Shown here in pieces: positions 25,342-33,845 of a DNA stretch of 64,000 nucleotides. The stretch's first letter is position 1; the number at the start of each line of letters is the position of its first letter. The position numbers were made by a program, and so were the translations under genes. Source of the DNA: Pseudanabaena sp. (GTDB taxonomy: Bacteria > Cyanobacteriota > Cyanobacteriia > Pseudanabaenales > Pseudanabaenaceae); assembly GCA_003249015.1 (NCBI GenBank), contig QBLS01000005.1:62001-126000 (forward strand), read 5' to 3'. The notes under the pieces are model-generated. The model was not told the origin of the DNA. It made no database searches and worked only from the letters and a program-made list of their open reading frames with translations.

Positions 25342-26637
25342 ATGTCTGAAACTGTTATTAAAGTTGAAAATCTCAGTAAAACTTACGTTATAAGTCATCA
25401 AAAAGATGGGAGTGCTTCATACAGTAAGTCTTTACGTGAGTCAATCAGTGATGCAACCAGTTCATTAATTGATGTTGTTTTTAAATCCTCGGCAAATCAA
25501 GAATCATCAAGCCCAAATCGTGAAGATTTTTTAGCTTTGAAAGACATTTCTTTTGAAATCAATCAGGGCGATAGAGTTGGCATAATTGGGCGAAATGGAG
25601 CAGGTAAGTCAACGCTTTTAAAAATACTGAGTAGAATTACAGAACCAACGAATGGTCGCATTTCAATTAACGGTAGAGTAGCTAGTTTATTAGAGGTAGG
25701 GACAGGATTTCACCCAGAGTTAACAGGTCGAGAAAATATATATTTGAATGGCGCTATCTTAGGTATGGGGAAGGTAGAAATTCAGAGTAAGTTTAGTGAG
25801 ATTGTTGAATTTGCGGGTGTTAGTAAATTTCTTGATACACCTGTTAAAAAGTATTCATCTGGTATGTATACTCGACTGGCATTTTCAGTCGCTGCTCATT
25901 TAGAACCAGAGATCTTAATTGTAGATGAAGTGCTTGCAGTTGGAGATGTCCAGTTTCAAAAAAAATGCCTTGGCAAAATGCAAAGTATATCCAAGGATGA
26001 AGGAAGAACAGTTTTGTTCGTCAGTCATAATATGGATGCTATCCAGCGTCTATGCTCTAAATGCTTAATGCTTGATAAAGGCAGATTAGTTGCTAACGAT
26101 GTAACAAGTAATGTCATATCCAGTTATCTATCTAATAGCTCAATCAAAGCTTCACCAAATAATTGGATAGATTTATCTCAGGTAAGTCGGGTTGGAACTG
26201 GAGAGGCTCGCTTCTTAGGATTCCGATATACTAGTTTAAATGAAGATGTATTCTTTCATCCTTACCCTGATGGACCGTTAGAATTTCTGCTAAACATTGA
26301 ATCAGATCAACCAAGGGCGGTAGGAAGTTTAGCTGTTACTATCTACAACAACTTAGGAACTAAGTTAGTCAATGCTGACACTGTCTCACTTGGTCAAAGT
26401 ATATCTTTAGATAAGGGACAAAATATTTTCAAGTTAAGAATTGAAAATCTACACCTAAATCCTGGTTTCTATGTTGTAGGTTTTTGGCTTGCTGATACCA
26501 GAGGTAACACTGCTCTAGATTTTATAGAAGCTACTTTTGACATTGAGGTTGTCGATGTGGCAAGTGAAGGTTTTGGGGCTAAGCGATCTGGTGATAGTGC
26601 AGTAACTTGTGAATTTAGCTTAGCTACTGGTGAATAG
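25342..26637 (+). CDS. Polysaccharide ABC transporter ATPase (Wzt-like)
   Basis: A 431-residue ATPase. Walker A is GRNGAGKST, the signature is YSSGMYTRLAFSVA, Walker B is ILIVDEVLAVGD and the H-loop is FVSHN. Residues from about 275 to the end form a beta-rich C-terminal domain like the carbohydrate-binding domain of Wzt, which recognises modified glycan ends before export. This points to an export system with substrate-end recognition rather than the tail-less TagH or KpsT type. Partner of the preceding permease. Confidence 0.92.
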   Translation: MSETVIKVENLSKTYVISHQKDGSASYSKSLRESISDATSSLIDVVFKSSANQESSSPNREDFLALKDISFEINQGDRVGIIGRNGAGKSTLLKILSRITEPTNGRISINGRVASLLEVGTGFHPELTGRENIYLNGAILGMGKVEIQSKFSEIVEFAGVSKFLDTPVKKYSSGMYTRLAFSVAAHLEPEILIVDEVLAVGDVQFQKKCLGKMQSISKDEGRTVLFVSHNMDAIQRLCSKCLMLDKGRLVANDVTSNVISSYLSNSSIKASPNNWIDLSQVSRVGTGEARFLGFRYTSLNEDVFFHPYPDGPLEFLLNIESDQPRAVGSLAVTIYNNLGTKLVNADTVSLGQSISLDKGQNIFKLRIENLHLNPGFYVVGFWLADTRGNTALDFIEATFDIEVVDVASEGFGAKRSGDSAVTCEFSLATGE

Positions 26638-26745
26638 TTTTGTAGTTATCAAGTTGTCGCGGCATAATTTGAGATGATTGAGAGGTAGAACGTTCCGTGT
26701 TTAGCTTCAAACTATTAGCAAATGAAGTCAGTGAATTAGAAATCA

Positions 26746-28266
26746 ATGAATGATCGCGTGACGTGGTTGATGCCAATTCTCAATGGAATGCCTTATCTTC
26801 CAGAGACTCTAGCCTCTATAGAATCTCAGACTCATAAAAATTACGAATTACTGGTTTGGGACAATGGCTCAACTGACGGAACATTAGAGGAATTGGAAAA
26901 ATGGATTCCGCAGCGCATATCGGGCAAGGTATTTACTGGAGAACCTTATGGAGTGGGTGGCTCACTAAAAAGGCTAGTAGAAGAATGCAAAACCGAGCTT
27001 TGTGCGAGGATTGACGCAGATGATGTTAACTTACCCGAAAGATTAGAGAAGCAAGTTGCCTTCCTTAATGAATATCCAGAAATTGCTGTTGTCGGTAGTC
27101 AGATGTATTACATTGACGAAAAAGGAAATGCCAGTGATTCTCTTTACTATGTGCCACTTCGTCATGAAGAGATCGTTTACACAATGCTGAGTGATAATAG
27201 CATTGCCCATCCATCAGTTCTATTTAGACGATCTGCAATACTGGATGTAGGAAATTACAGAGACTTACCTAATATTGAAGACTACGACTTATGGCTTCGT
27301 GTAGCTACTAAGTATAAGTTGGCTAACATCGAAAAGCCTTTAGTTCAATATAGAAAGCACAGCAAAAGTATTACTCAGAGGACTATTCGAGAGAAACGAC
27401 TAAGAAAACTAGAAGAGGACTGCTTTACCAATAATGCACCATCATTATTTGGGATTACTAGGGACGATGCACAACTTCTAAAAGAGAGAAGCCATCCTTT
27501 TGCATTACCGCAACTTTTGAAAATTTCTAATTATCTTCGGAAGACCCAAAAGATAGATACTTTCAATATCTTTCGTAATCATGCCTTTTTCAATTCTAGT
27601 CAAAAACTTATTGCAGCTAAAGATATCACTTCAAGGCTTGCTGTAACTATATTGGCTCAAAATGGACATGAGTTTAAGAATCAACTAGTAAGTATCTTTA
27701 AAAAATTTATTACTAAATTTCCTAAAACTCGTGAAATGTTATGGCAATATCAATTAAATAAGTGGTTGTCTCTTCAATCTAAAAAAGGAAGCAGTATTCA
27801 TTCATCAATTGATTTTATTGGAAAAAGACCTGCATTTTATTGTATAGAGCTGGGAGATAAATGTCATTTTCAGCGTGAATTGACAATAGATATAACTGAA
27901 ATTGAAGAACTAAATCCTCGATTAGTTATTCAAGACGGAGCTTATATCGGAAGAAATACTGTTATTAGCGTTTACTCTCCAATTACTATAGGTAAAGAAG
28001 TTTTGATTGGAGCTTATTCCTACATAGTTTCTTCTAACCATAATTATGAGAGACGAGATTTACCAATCTGGACTCAAGGTGTTATCGAAGCTCCAATTAT
28101 TATTGAAGATGGAGTATGGATAGGAGCGCATGTAATAGTTCTGCCAGGGGTGACTATTGGAGAAGGTGCTATTATAGGCGCGGGCAGTGTTGTGTCTAAA
28201 AATATTCCTCCCTATGAGATTTGGGCAGGAGTACCAGCTAAGTTCATTAAAAAACGTCCAGAATAA
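26746..28266 (+). CDS. Glycosyltransferase family 2 fused to a left-handed beta-helix acyltransferase
   Basis: A 506-residue bifunctional protein. Residues 1-230 are a GT-A type GT2 domain: WLMPILNGMPYLPETLASIE, nucleotide-sugar binding WDNGSTDGT, and the metal motif DADD in RIDADDVNLPERLEKQ. After a helical linker to about 340, residues 350-505 form hexapeptide repeats (IGRNTVISV, PITIGKEVLIGA, IIEDGVWIGAHVIVLPGVTIG) with the conserved acetyl-CoA-type histidine in SSNHNYERR. The single frame shows no break. It could add a sugar and then acetylate it; substrate is unknown. The C-terminal module may bear on recognition by the Wzt-like domain. Confidence 0.88.
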   Translation: MNDRVTWLMPILNGMPYLPETLASIESQTHKNYELLVWDNGSTDGTLEELEKWIPQRISGKVFTGEPYGVGGSLKRLVEECKTELCARIDADDVNLPERLEKQVAFLNEYPEIAVVGSQMYYIDEKGNASDSLYYVPLRHEEIVYTMLSDNSIAHPSVLFRRSAILDVGNYRDLPNIEDYDLWLRVATKYKLANIEKPLVQYRKHSKSITQRTIREKRLRKLEEDCFTNNAPSLFGITRDDAQLLKERSHPFALPQLLKISNYLRKTQKIDTFNIFRNHAFFNSSQKLIAAKDITSRLAVTILAQNGHEFKNQLVSIFKKFITKFPKTREMLWQYQLNKWLSLQSKKGSSIHSSIDFIGKRPAFYCIELGDKCHFQRELTIDITEIEELNPRLVIQDGAYIGRNTVISVYSPITIGKEVLIGAYSYIVSSNHNYERRDLPIWTQGVIEAPIIIEDGVWIGAHVIVLPGVTIGEGAIIGAGSVVSKNIPPYEIWAGVPAKFIKKRPE

Positions 28267-28391
28267 AGTTTGCAAATAGATGAGTTTCTAATGACCTAAA
28301 AAGTCATAAATGCTCTAGAAATGCTAAATTTTGGATTGTGATATTTGAACAATTGTTTGCACAAGCCAGTTTCGCAGATTGTTATAGGGAT

Positions 28392-29618
28392 ATGAAAGTA
28401 GCGATAGTCAGTAAATCAGATCGTTTAGGCGGTGGAGCAAGTCGAGTTGCAGAAGATTTAGCTTTAGGATTAAATGAACTTGGATATAAGACTGATCACT
28501 TTATTTCCTACAGTAACAAGGAACCATACTCTTTTCAGAAAAGTTTGTATGGCGAAAAGCTTGCCGAGCAGATCTGTAAGAAAACCCATTTTTTAACTAA
28601 TAAATTTGGATTTCGAGAACTTCTACCAGTTGAATATTGGTTTAATCTAAGAAAATATATCAGTAGTTATGACATTGTTCATTTCCATGACTTATTTTCG
28701 TCAATTTCACCCATTACAATGTCTTTAGTCAGTAATAGTAAGCCAACTTTTTTTACAGTACATGACTACTCTGCTTTTACAGGTGGTTGTCTCTATCCGT
28801 CTGGATGTGACAAATTTGCCGATCATTGTTATCAATGCCCTCAATTATCTCAGATCGGTTGGAAAAATCAATTTCGCGATCGCACTAAGGAAGTGCAATC
28901 TATAAAAAGATGGGTATCTAATAAATCTTCTGTCCAATATATTTTTCCAAGTTTATCGATCGCTCAAGAAGCTCAAAAGTCTCTAACTTATAAGTTACCG
29001 CCTCAAGTGATTTATCATGGGATTGACTTGAGTATTTTCTCTTCTTCTAAATCTAGGGCTAAGAGCGAGTTAAATATCCCTGAAGATCGTCAAGTAGTAG
29101 TAGTTACAGCGCACTTTCTTCAAGATGCTCGTAAGGGAGTTAACTATGCCATTTCTGCTTTACAAAGTGTTCGAGAGCTTAATCCCCTCGTGTTATTGAT
29201 AGGCTTTGCAAATGAACAAGTAAGGCAATCTTTGGTAGGACTGGATGTTAGGGAAATGGGTTTTATTTCTAACCCTGAAGCCTTGGCTCAAGCTTACTTA
29301 GCTTCAGACATAATGTTATTTTGCTCACTGGAAGAAATTTTTGGACTAACTGTATTAGAAGCGATGGCAGCAAGTACGGTTGTGATTGGGTTTAAAACGG
29401 GTGGAGTTCCTGAGATGATCCAGACGGAAATTAACGGCATTTTAGTTGAACAAAGAGATCAAGAATCGTTAAATCAATCCTTGCGTCGAATGTTGGAATA
29501 TGGAAATTTGAGAGGAATGGGTCAAAGAGCAAGAATAGATGTAGAAAATAAATTCTCTAAATCTCAGTTTTTGAATAACCACTTAAAAGCATATGAGGCG
29601 GCTCTATTGAAGAAATAA
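28392..29618 (+). CDS. Glycosyltransferase family 4 protein
   Basis: A GT-B fold enzyme of about 408 residues. The N-terminal domain opens MKVAIVSKSDRLGGGASRVAEDL with the glycine-rich acceptor-side loop; the C-terminal donor domain has the E-x7-E motif in EEIFGLTVLEAMA and the GGVPEMI loop. The cysteine-rich GGCLYPSGCDKFADHCYQCP is a feature of the WcaC-like branch. The frame runs back to 28338, but the 18 extra residues are unlike GT4 N-termini and the Met at 28392 has a GGGAT purine site, so I start there. Last gene of the export cassette. Confidence 0.9.
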   Translation: MKVAIVSKSDRLGGGASRVAEDLALGLNELGYKTDHFISYSNKEPYSFQKSLYGEKLAEQICKKTHFLTNKFGFRELLPVEYWFNLRKYISSYDIVHFHDLFSSISPITMSLVSNSKPTFFTVHDYSAFTGGCLYPSGCDKFADHCYQCPQLSQIGWKNQFRDRTKEVQSIKRWVSNKSSVQYIFPSLSIAQEAQKSLTYKLPPQVIYHGIDLSIFSSSKSRAKSELNIPEDRQVVVVTAHFLQDARKGVNYAISALQSVRELNPLVLLIGFANEQVRQSLVGLDVREMGFISNPEALAQAYLASDIMLFCSLEEIFGLTVLEAMAASTVVIGFKTGGVPEMIQTEINGILVEQRDQESLNQSLRRMLEYGNLRGMGQRARIDVENKFSKSQFLNNHLKAYEAALLKK

Positions 29619-29640
29619 AGTTAGGAACATAGGGCTTTAA

Positions 29641-29735
29641 GTAGCTAGGCATAAGTAAACTAAAAACCAAAAAGGTTGTTCCGCCCGCTACGCGGGCGGA
29701 ACAACCTTTGGTTTTAGGTTTTAACTAAGCCCAGC
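29641..29735 (+). repeat. Family-2 MITE-like element
   Basis: Ends GTAGCTAGGCATAAGTAAAC and a degenerate complement (TTTTAACTAAGCCCAGCTA). The middle is a hairpin with GGTTGTTCCGCCCGC and its complement around TAC. Related copies lie at 35269, 42141, 61949 and 63886. It separates the convergent GT4 and cobB genes and may terminate both. Confidence 0.7.
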
Positions 29736-31123
29736 TAATTACTGCTTGAGCTTCTTAAGAACTTTTCTAGTAAATATGTTTGCGCTCCAAAATGGACATG
29801 GACATAGGAAGCATGGACTTGGTGATTTTGCCAGCCTTCAGAAGGATATTGCAAGTCAGAGTCATAACCTTGGAGAGAATAGAGAGGTCGATCGCTGATT
29901 TGTTCTAGGAATGAGCGATGAAATTCATGTCCCCAAACCCGATCGCCTTTATTAACCAAGGGACTATCTTGTAAGGCGATCGCCTGACGATAGCCTAATG
30001 TGAGGCGCTTACCCATTTTTGCTGCTGTTGGGAAAATATTGACCATGGGGAAAGATTGCTCTTGAAAGTTCACAATGCGATCGCAAAGGTACATCAAGCC
30101 GCCACATTCGGCATAGGTGGGCATCCCTGATTTAATGGCAGTGTGAACTGATTCTCTAGCAGTCTTGTTTTCGTCTAATTCGGCGGCAAAGACTTCGGGA
30201 AAGCCACCACCGAAGTATAAACCTTGAATATTTTCTGGTAATTCGCGATCGCGAAGTGGACTCCAAGGTACTAATTCTGCTCCCATTTCGGCAAATAGAT
30301 CAAGATTATCAGCGTAGTAAAAACTAAAGGCTCTATCTTGGGCGATCGCAATGCGAATTTTGCGCTTACCTTCTGCCTTCTCTGCCTGTATTTCAGGATT
30401 GAGATCCCCTCCAGCTCCCCTTAAAAAGGGGGGAGAATTACGCATTAATGGCAATAACTTCTCCCAATCGAAGCAAGTTTCACCAAGATGGGCTAATCTC
30501 TCAATGATTTCATCAAGGTCGGACATTTCTGCAGTGGGAATTAATCCTAGATGGCGATCGGGAATAGCTATATTATCTTGGCGACGCAGAACTCCTAAAA
30601 TCGGCAATTTTAGCGGTTCTAGGGCTTGAGTGAGTAGTTCTAAATGGCGATCACTACCGACACGATTGAGGATGACACCTGCTAGATTAATGCGTGGGTC
30701 GAAGGTGCGATATCCATGGGCGATCGCGGCGATGGAACGGGAAGTGCTGGCACAGTTGAGAATGATAACTACAGGTACATTGAGCAATCTGGCGACATGG
30801 GCAGTGCTGGCGGTGTCATCTTTGCCTGTTGCCCCATCAAATAGTCCCATGACTCCTTCGATTAGGGAATACTCTGCATTTTGAGAATGTTTAGCAAAGC
30901 ATGATTTTACATAGCTTTCAGAAGTCAGAACGGGATCGAGGTTACGGCAGGGTCGTCCTGTGATGTATGAATGGAACATAGGATCGATGTAATCGGGCCC
31001 CACTTTAAAGGATTGGACTTGTGATTTTGGTGATGGCGATCGCGCTTTTAAGGCGGCTAACAATGCCAAAGTTACGGTGGTTTTACCCACTCCACTCCGT
31101 TCCCCTGCGATCGCAATTGCCAT
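29735..31123 (-). CDS. cobB: Cobyrinic acid a,c-diamide synthase
   Basis: Amidates carboxylates a and c of cobyrinic acid in corrinoid (vitamin B12/pseudo-B12) synthesis, using ATP and glutamine. The N-terminal P-loop is GERSGVGKTT; the C-terminal class I glutamine amidotransferase domain has its nucleophile in YAECGGLMYLCD and the GHEFHRS histidine region. The 462-residue length fits CbiA/CobB. Residues around 230-252 (NSPPFLRGAGGD and a Lys/Glu-rich piece) are an insertion encoded by a dispersed repeat at 30401-30440. No other cob genes lie nearby. Confidence 0.93.
   Translation of the reverse strand: MAIAIAGERSGVGKTTVTLALLAALKARSPSPKSQVQSFKVGPDYIDPMFHSYITGRPCRNLDPVLTSESYVKSCFAKHSQNAEYSLIEGVMGLFDGATGKDDTASTAHVARLLNVPVVIILNCASTSRSIAAIAHGYRTFDPRINLAGVILNRVGSDRHLELLTQALEPLKLPILGVLRRQDNIAIPDRHLGLIPTAEMSDLDEIIERLAHLGETCFDWEKLLPLMRNSPPFLRGAGGDLNPEIQAEKAEGKRKIRIAIAQDRAFSFYYADNLDLFAEMGAELVPWSPLRDRELPENIQGLYFGGGFPEVFAAELDENKTARESVHTAIKSGMPTYAECGGLMYLCDRIVNFQEQSFPMVNIFPTAAKMGKRLTLGYRQAIALQDSPLVNKGDRVWGHEFHRSFLEQISDRPLYSLQGYDSDLQYPSEGWQNHQVHASYVHVHFGAQTYLLEKFLRSSSSN
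30401..30440. repeat. Repeat-derived insertion inside cobB
   Basis: CTCCCCTTAAAAAGGGGGGAG forms a small hairpin and encodes NSPPFLRGAGGD on the cobB strand. Peptides of this type arise in many cyanobacterial proteins from a dispersed C-rich/G-rich repeat. It sits in frame between the ATPase and amidotransferase domains. Confidence 0.5.
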
Positions 31124-31158
31124 ATCCTAAATCCTTTACTAAAGACATTATACAGGAA

Positions 31159-31189
31159 GAGATTGGCGGCGCGAAGCGCCGCCAATCTC
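31159..31189. repeat. Short GC-rich palindrome
   Basis: GAGATTGGCGGCGC and GCGCCGCCAATCTC around GAA, a bare core of the family-1 type without its ends. It lies upstream of cobB. Confidence 0.6.
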
Positions 31190-31193
31190 CTCC

Positions 31194-31294
31194 ACCAAAT
31201 AAAGAAATGGCTACGCCATTTCTTTATTTAAAAACTCATACTGGGTTTGTTTTTTAATCCATAAAAGTGTAATCACACTTTTATGGATTGGTAT
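31194..31294 (+). repeat. Family-4/5 composite element, about 100 bp
   Basis: Starts ACCAAATAAAGAAATGG, contains the family-5 palindrome (31197-31229), a TACTGGGTTTGTTTTTTAAT spacer, the family-4 palindrome (31256-31289, core AAGTGTAATCACACTT) and ends ATTGGTAT. The element at 61131-61233 has the same order. Ends TACCAA and TTGGTA are inverted repeats. It is placed at the 3' end of the cyclase gene. Confidence 0.7.
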
Positions 31295-33468
31295 TAGATT
31301 GTTTCGCTATTGACTGTAAGCTGCCATGCTTGCAATAAAATTGCACCATGCTCCACCTTAGAAGCCAGTGGCGTAAATTTGTAGAGATCACTTAATCGAT
31401 TGTAAATATCTTGAGAAACAACGATCGCGCCTTCAGGACAAGCATTTTTTAAGGCATCGGCAATATTAATCGTATCTCCCCAAACATCGTAAATAAATTT
31501 ATTTCTACCGACAATTCCCGCGACGATATCGCCTGAATTAATGCCCAGACTAATACTCAAATGGAATCCTCGTTCTTGACTAAAACGACGCACGATCGCC
31601 TGCATTTCCAAACCAAAGTCAATGGCGCGTTTGTCGTGATCGAGATAAGGCACAGATAAACCACAGACTGCCATATAGCTGTCACCAATGGTTTTAATCT
31701 TCTCCATGCCATAGCGATCGGCGGTTTCATCAAAGCTGGTCACTAAATCATTAAGAATGCTGACAGTCTCATAGGCAGTTAGCGAGTCTGATAACTTTGA
31801 GAAGCCTGTCAAGTCTGAAAACAAGACAGTCACATTAGAAGCACTTTCGGCAATATTCTTTTCTCCTTGTTTGAGTCGTTTGGCGATCGCCGCAGGAAAT
31901 ATGCTGAGTAACAACTGTTCATTCTCGCGATTCTTTTCTTCAACCAAATCGGTTTGGTCACGCAGGCTCGCAACCATCAAGTTAAAGGATTGTGCTAGCT
32001 CACCAAATTCATCTTGAGTTTCTAAAATGGCGATCGCATCTAATTGTCCCCCCGCTACTTTGCGGGCGCTTTCGATCAATTTGTTAATAGGCTCTACAAA
32101 TAAAGAAGCCATTGCCATTGCCAAGAAAATCACCAATAACATCAATAAAGTCGCAGAGATTAATAGCTGACGTTCAAAATCATAGATGGGAGCATAGGCT
32201 TCGGCGAGATCGATTTCCGATAAAATTGCCCATCTCAATCCTTCTATTTGTAAAGGAGCGTAGGAACTAAGCACAGGAATATCTCGATAATCGCGAATCA
32301 GTTTCAATCCTTGCTTGCCCATCAAGGATTCTTCAACGGCAGGTGTACGCACGGATTGCGCTAAAATTGAAGTGTTGTATTGTCTGATGCGATTGATTGT
32401 TTCTTGGCTTGCACCGAGTTTGAGCAGAGTTTGAATATATTCTTCGGGAGTTTCCAGTAGAAACCGAGAAACCGATCGCATCAAATAGTCTTGTCCGACT
32501 AGATATGTCTCGCCACTTTTACCTAGTCCATCACCTTCCCATTTGCGATTACCAGTCATGACATTATTAATTTCATCAACGGGAGCCTGAACCGCGAGAA
32601 CTCCGATAAACTCATCTTGACTGTAAATGGGAGCAGCGATAAAAGCAGCGGGAGCGCCATAGGAAGGCGAATAGGACTCTAAATCGATAATCTTGGCATA
32701 GTCCTTCTCTTTGGCTCGACGCACGGAAGCAAACAGACGGGCGAGATTACTTTCGTTGTAAGCTCCGATAGTAAGACTAGTGGCAAAATCTGTCTCTTTA
32801 TAAACCGTGTACACAATTTGTCCATCTGGAGCAATCAAAAACAGATCGTAGTAACCAAACTTCTCAATAATATTGCGAAAGATCGGGTGGTAACGCTGAT
32901 GGATGCGGCTATATTCACTGCTATCGTTAGCTCGATCTAGGAGTTGCTTTTTGCCAACTGGATTAGCATTATTGGCGATGTAATGATATTGCAGATAGTT
33001 GCTAGCGAGTGATTCTGGTAGAAAGGAATTTAGAACAGGGGAACCCAGTTCTGTTTTAGCTAACTTGGGTAAAAATTCATTTTGGTAATAGGATTTGATC
33101 TTAGAAGAGGCATCTTCAGGTAAAGTTACATTCTCTAATTGACGATAAGCTTTGGTAAACTCTGTGATCGCGGCAGCCGTTGACAGATCATTACTCAAGG
33201 TCTGTACATGATTGCGGATGGTTTTGAAGTAGGATTCAATTTGATAAGCCTTGGAAGCGCGAACACTGGTTAGCTGATTAAAAACGCGATCGGTCAAATT
33301 CGATTTACCACTTTGATAGCCCAGATAAGCGGTCACAAATATGGAACCACTGCTAACTGTCAACAACATCACAATTAGTTTGGACTTGATACTCAGCCAA
33401 TTAAACTTAAACCACTGCATAGACAACGTTTGTTTACCTGCTATAGCAGTGAATCTCGGCTCTGCCAT
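31294..33468 (-). CDS. Membrane adenylate cyclase with sensor domain
   Basis: A 724-residue class III nucleotide cyclase. An N-terminal membrane helix (about 29-52) is followed by an extracytoplasmic Cache-like sensor to about 430, a second membrane helix, a HAMP linker (FVEPINKLIESARKVAGGQ) and the cyclase domain from about 535. Metal aspartates lie in VTVLFSDLTGFSKLSD and KIKTIGDSYM. Substrate-selecting residues are Lys in EKIKTIGD and Asp in IYDVWGDTIN, the pair expected for ATP rather than GTP, so cAMP is the predicted product. In cyanobacteria cAMP controls motility and photoresponses. The ligand sensed outside the membrane is unknown. Confidence 0.88.
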   Translation of the reverse strand: MAEPRFTAIAGKQTLSMQWFKFNWLSIKSKLIVMLLTVSSGSIFVTAYLGYQSGKSNLTDRVFNQLTSVRASKAYQIESYFKTIRNHVQTLSNDLSTAAAITEFTKAYRQLENVTLPEDASSKIKSYYQNEFLPKLAKTELGSPVLNSFLPESLASNYLQYHYIANNANPVGKKQLLDRANDSSEYSRIHQRYHPIFRNIIEKFGYYDLFLIAPDGQIVYTVYKETDFATSLTIGAYNESNLARLFASVRRAKEKDYAKIIDLESYSPSYGAPAAFIAAPIYSQDEFIGVLAVQAPVDEINNVMTGNRKWEGDGLGKSGETYLVGQDYLMRSVSRFLLETPEEYIQTLLKLGASQETINRIRQYNTSILAQSVRTPAVEESLMGKQGLKLIRDYRDIPVLSSYAPLQIEGLRWAILSEIDLAEAYAPIYDFERQLLISATLLMLLVIFLAMAMASLFVEPINKLIESARKVAGGQLDAIAILETQDEFGELAQSFNLMVASLRDQTDLVEEKNRENEQLLLSIFPAAIAKRLKQGEKNIAESASNVTVLFSDLTGFSKLSDSLTAYETVSILNDLVTSFDETADRYGMEKIKTIGDSYMAVCGLSVPYLDHDKRAIDFGLEMQAIVRRFSQERGFHLSISLGINSGDIVAGIVGRNKFIYDVWGDTINIADALKNACPEGAIVVSQDIYNRLSDLYKFTPLASKVEHGAILLQAWQLTVNSETI

Positions 33469-33509
33469 GATTCACTAAAAAAATCTGTACTACTTACAGC
33501 GCTTTGCCG

Positions 33510-33562
33510 AAATTTAAATTTTTGATGGCGCAGCTACGCCACGCCATCAAAAATTTAAATTT
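33510..33562. repeat. 53-bp palindrome upstream of the cyclase gene
   Basis: AAATTTAAATTTTTGATGG with CG pairs with its complement around a CAGCTACGCCA loop. It is a dispersed-palindrome type element close to the cyclase promoter. Confidence 0.55.
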
Positions 33563-33622
33563 CAAGGTTTTAATCGTAATCTACTGCTATGTTTGCCAGT
33601 TGCATCAGTCAATACAGATGTA

Positions 33623-33833
33623 ATACCAACTCACACAAGTGTAGTCACACTTGTGTAAGCCATAGCAAAAAAAGTTTTGCTTAGGACATAAAACCAGAAG
33701 GCGAGTGGCGGCGCTCCGCACCGCCACTCGCTTCTTGGGTTTTGATTTGTACTAACTAACTCTTGCTTTGCTATAAAAACTAAACCCAGTATTTTTTTAA
33801 ATAAAGAAATTACCACGCCATGTCTTTATTTGG
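33623..33833 (-). repeat. Family-4/5 composite split by a family-1 insertion
   Basis: The left part (33623-33657) is ATACCAACTCACACAAGTG and its complement, the family-4 half. The right part (33776-33833) is AACTAAACCCAGTAT then the family-5 half AAATAAAGAAATTACCACGC. In intact composites these halves are joined by a short spacer. Here the spacer is interrupted by the 115-bp element at 33661-33775. Confidence 0.65.
33661..33775 (-). repeat. Family-1 MITE-like element, 115 bp, inserted in a composite
   Basis: Reverse-complement copy of the element at 751-865, same length, about four differences by hand (one changes the hairpin arm, two lie in the flank, one is the terminal base). Ends CATAGCAAA and TTTGCTATA. 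Confidence 0.8.
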
Positions 33834-33845
33834 GATAAGCGGTAC

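Noticed and set aside
31021-31257. Plus-strand frame opposite the start of cobB
   Set aside because: It consists of antisense cobB plus two palindromes.
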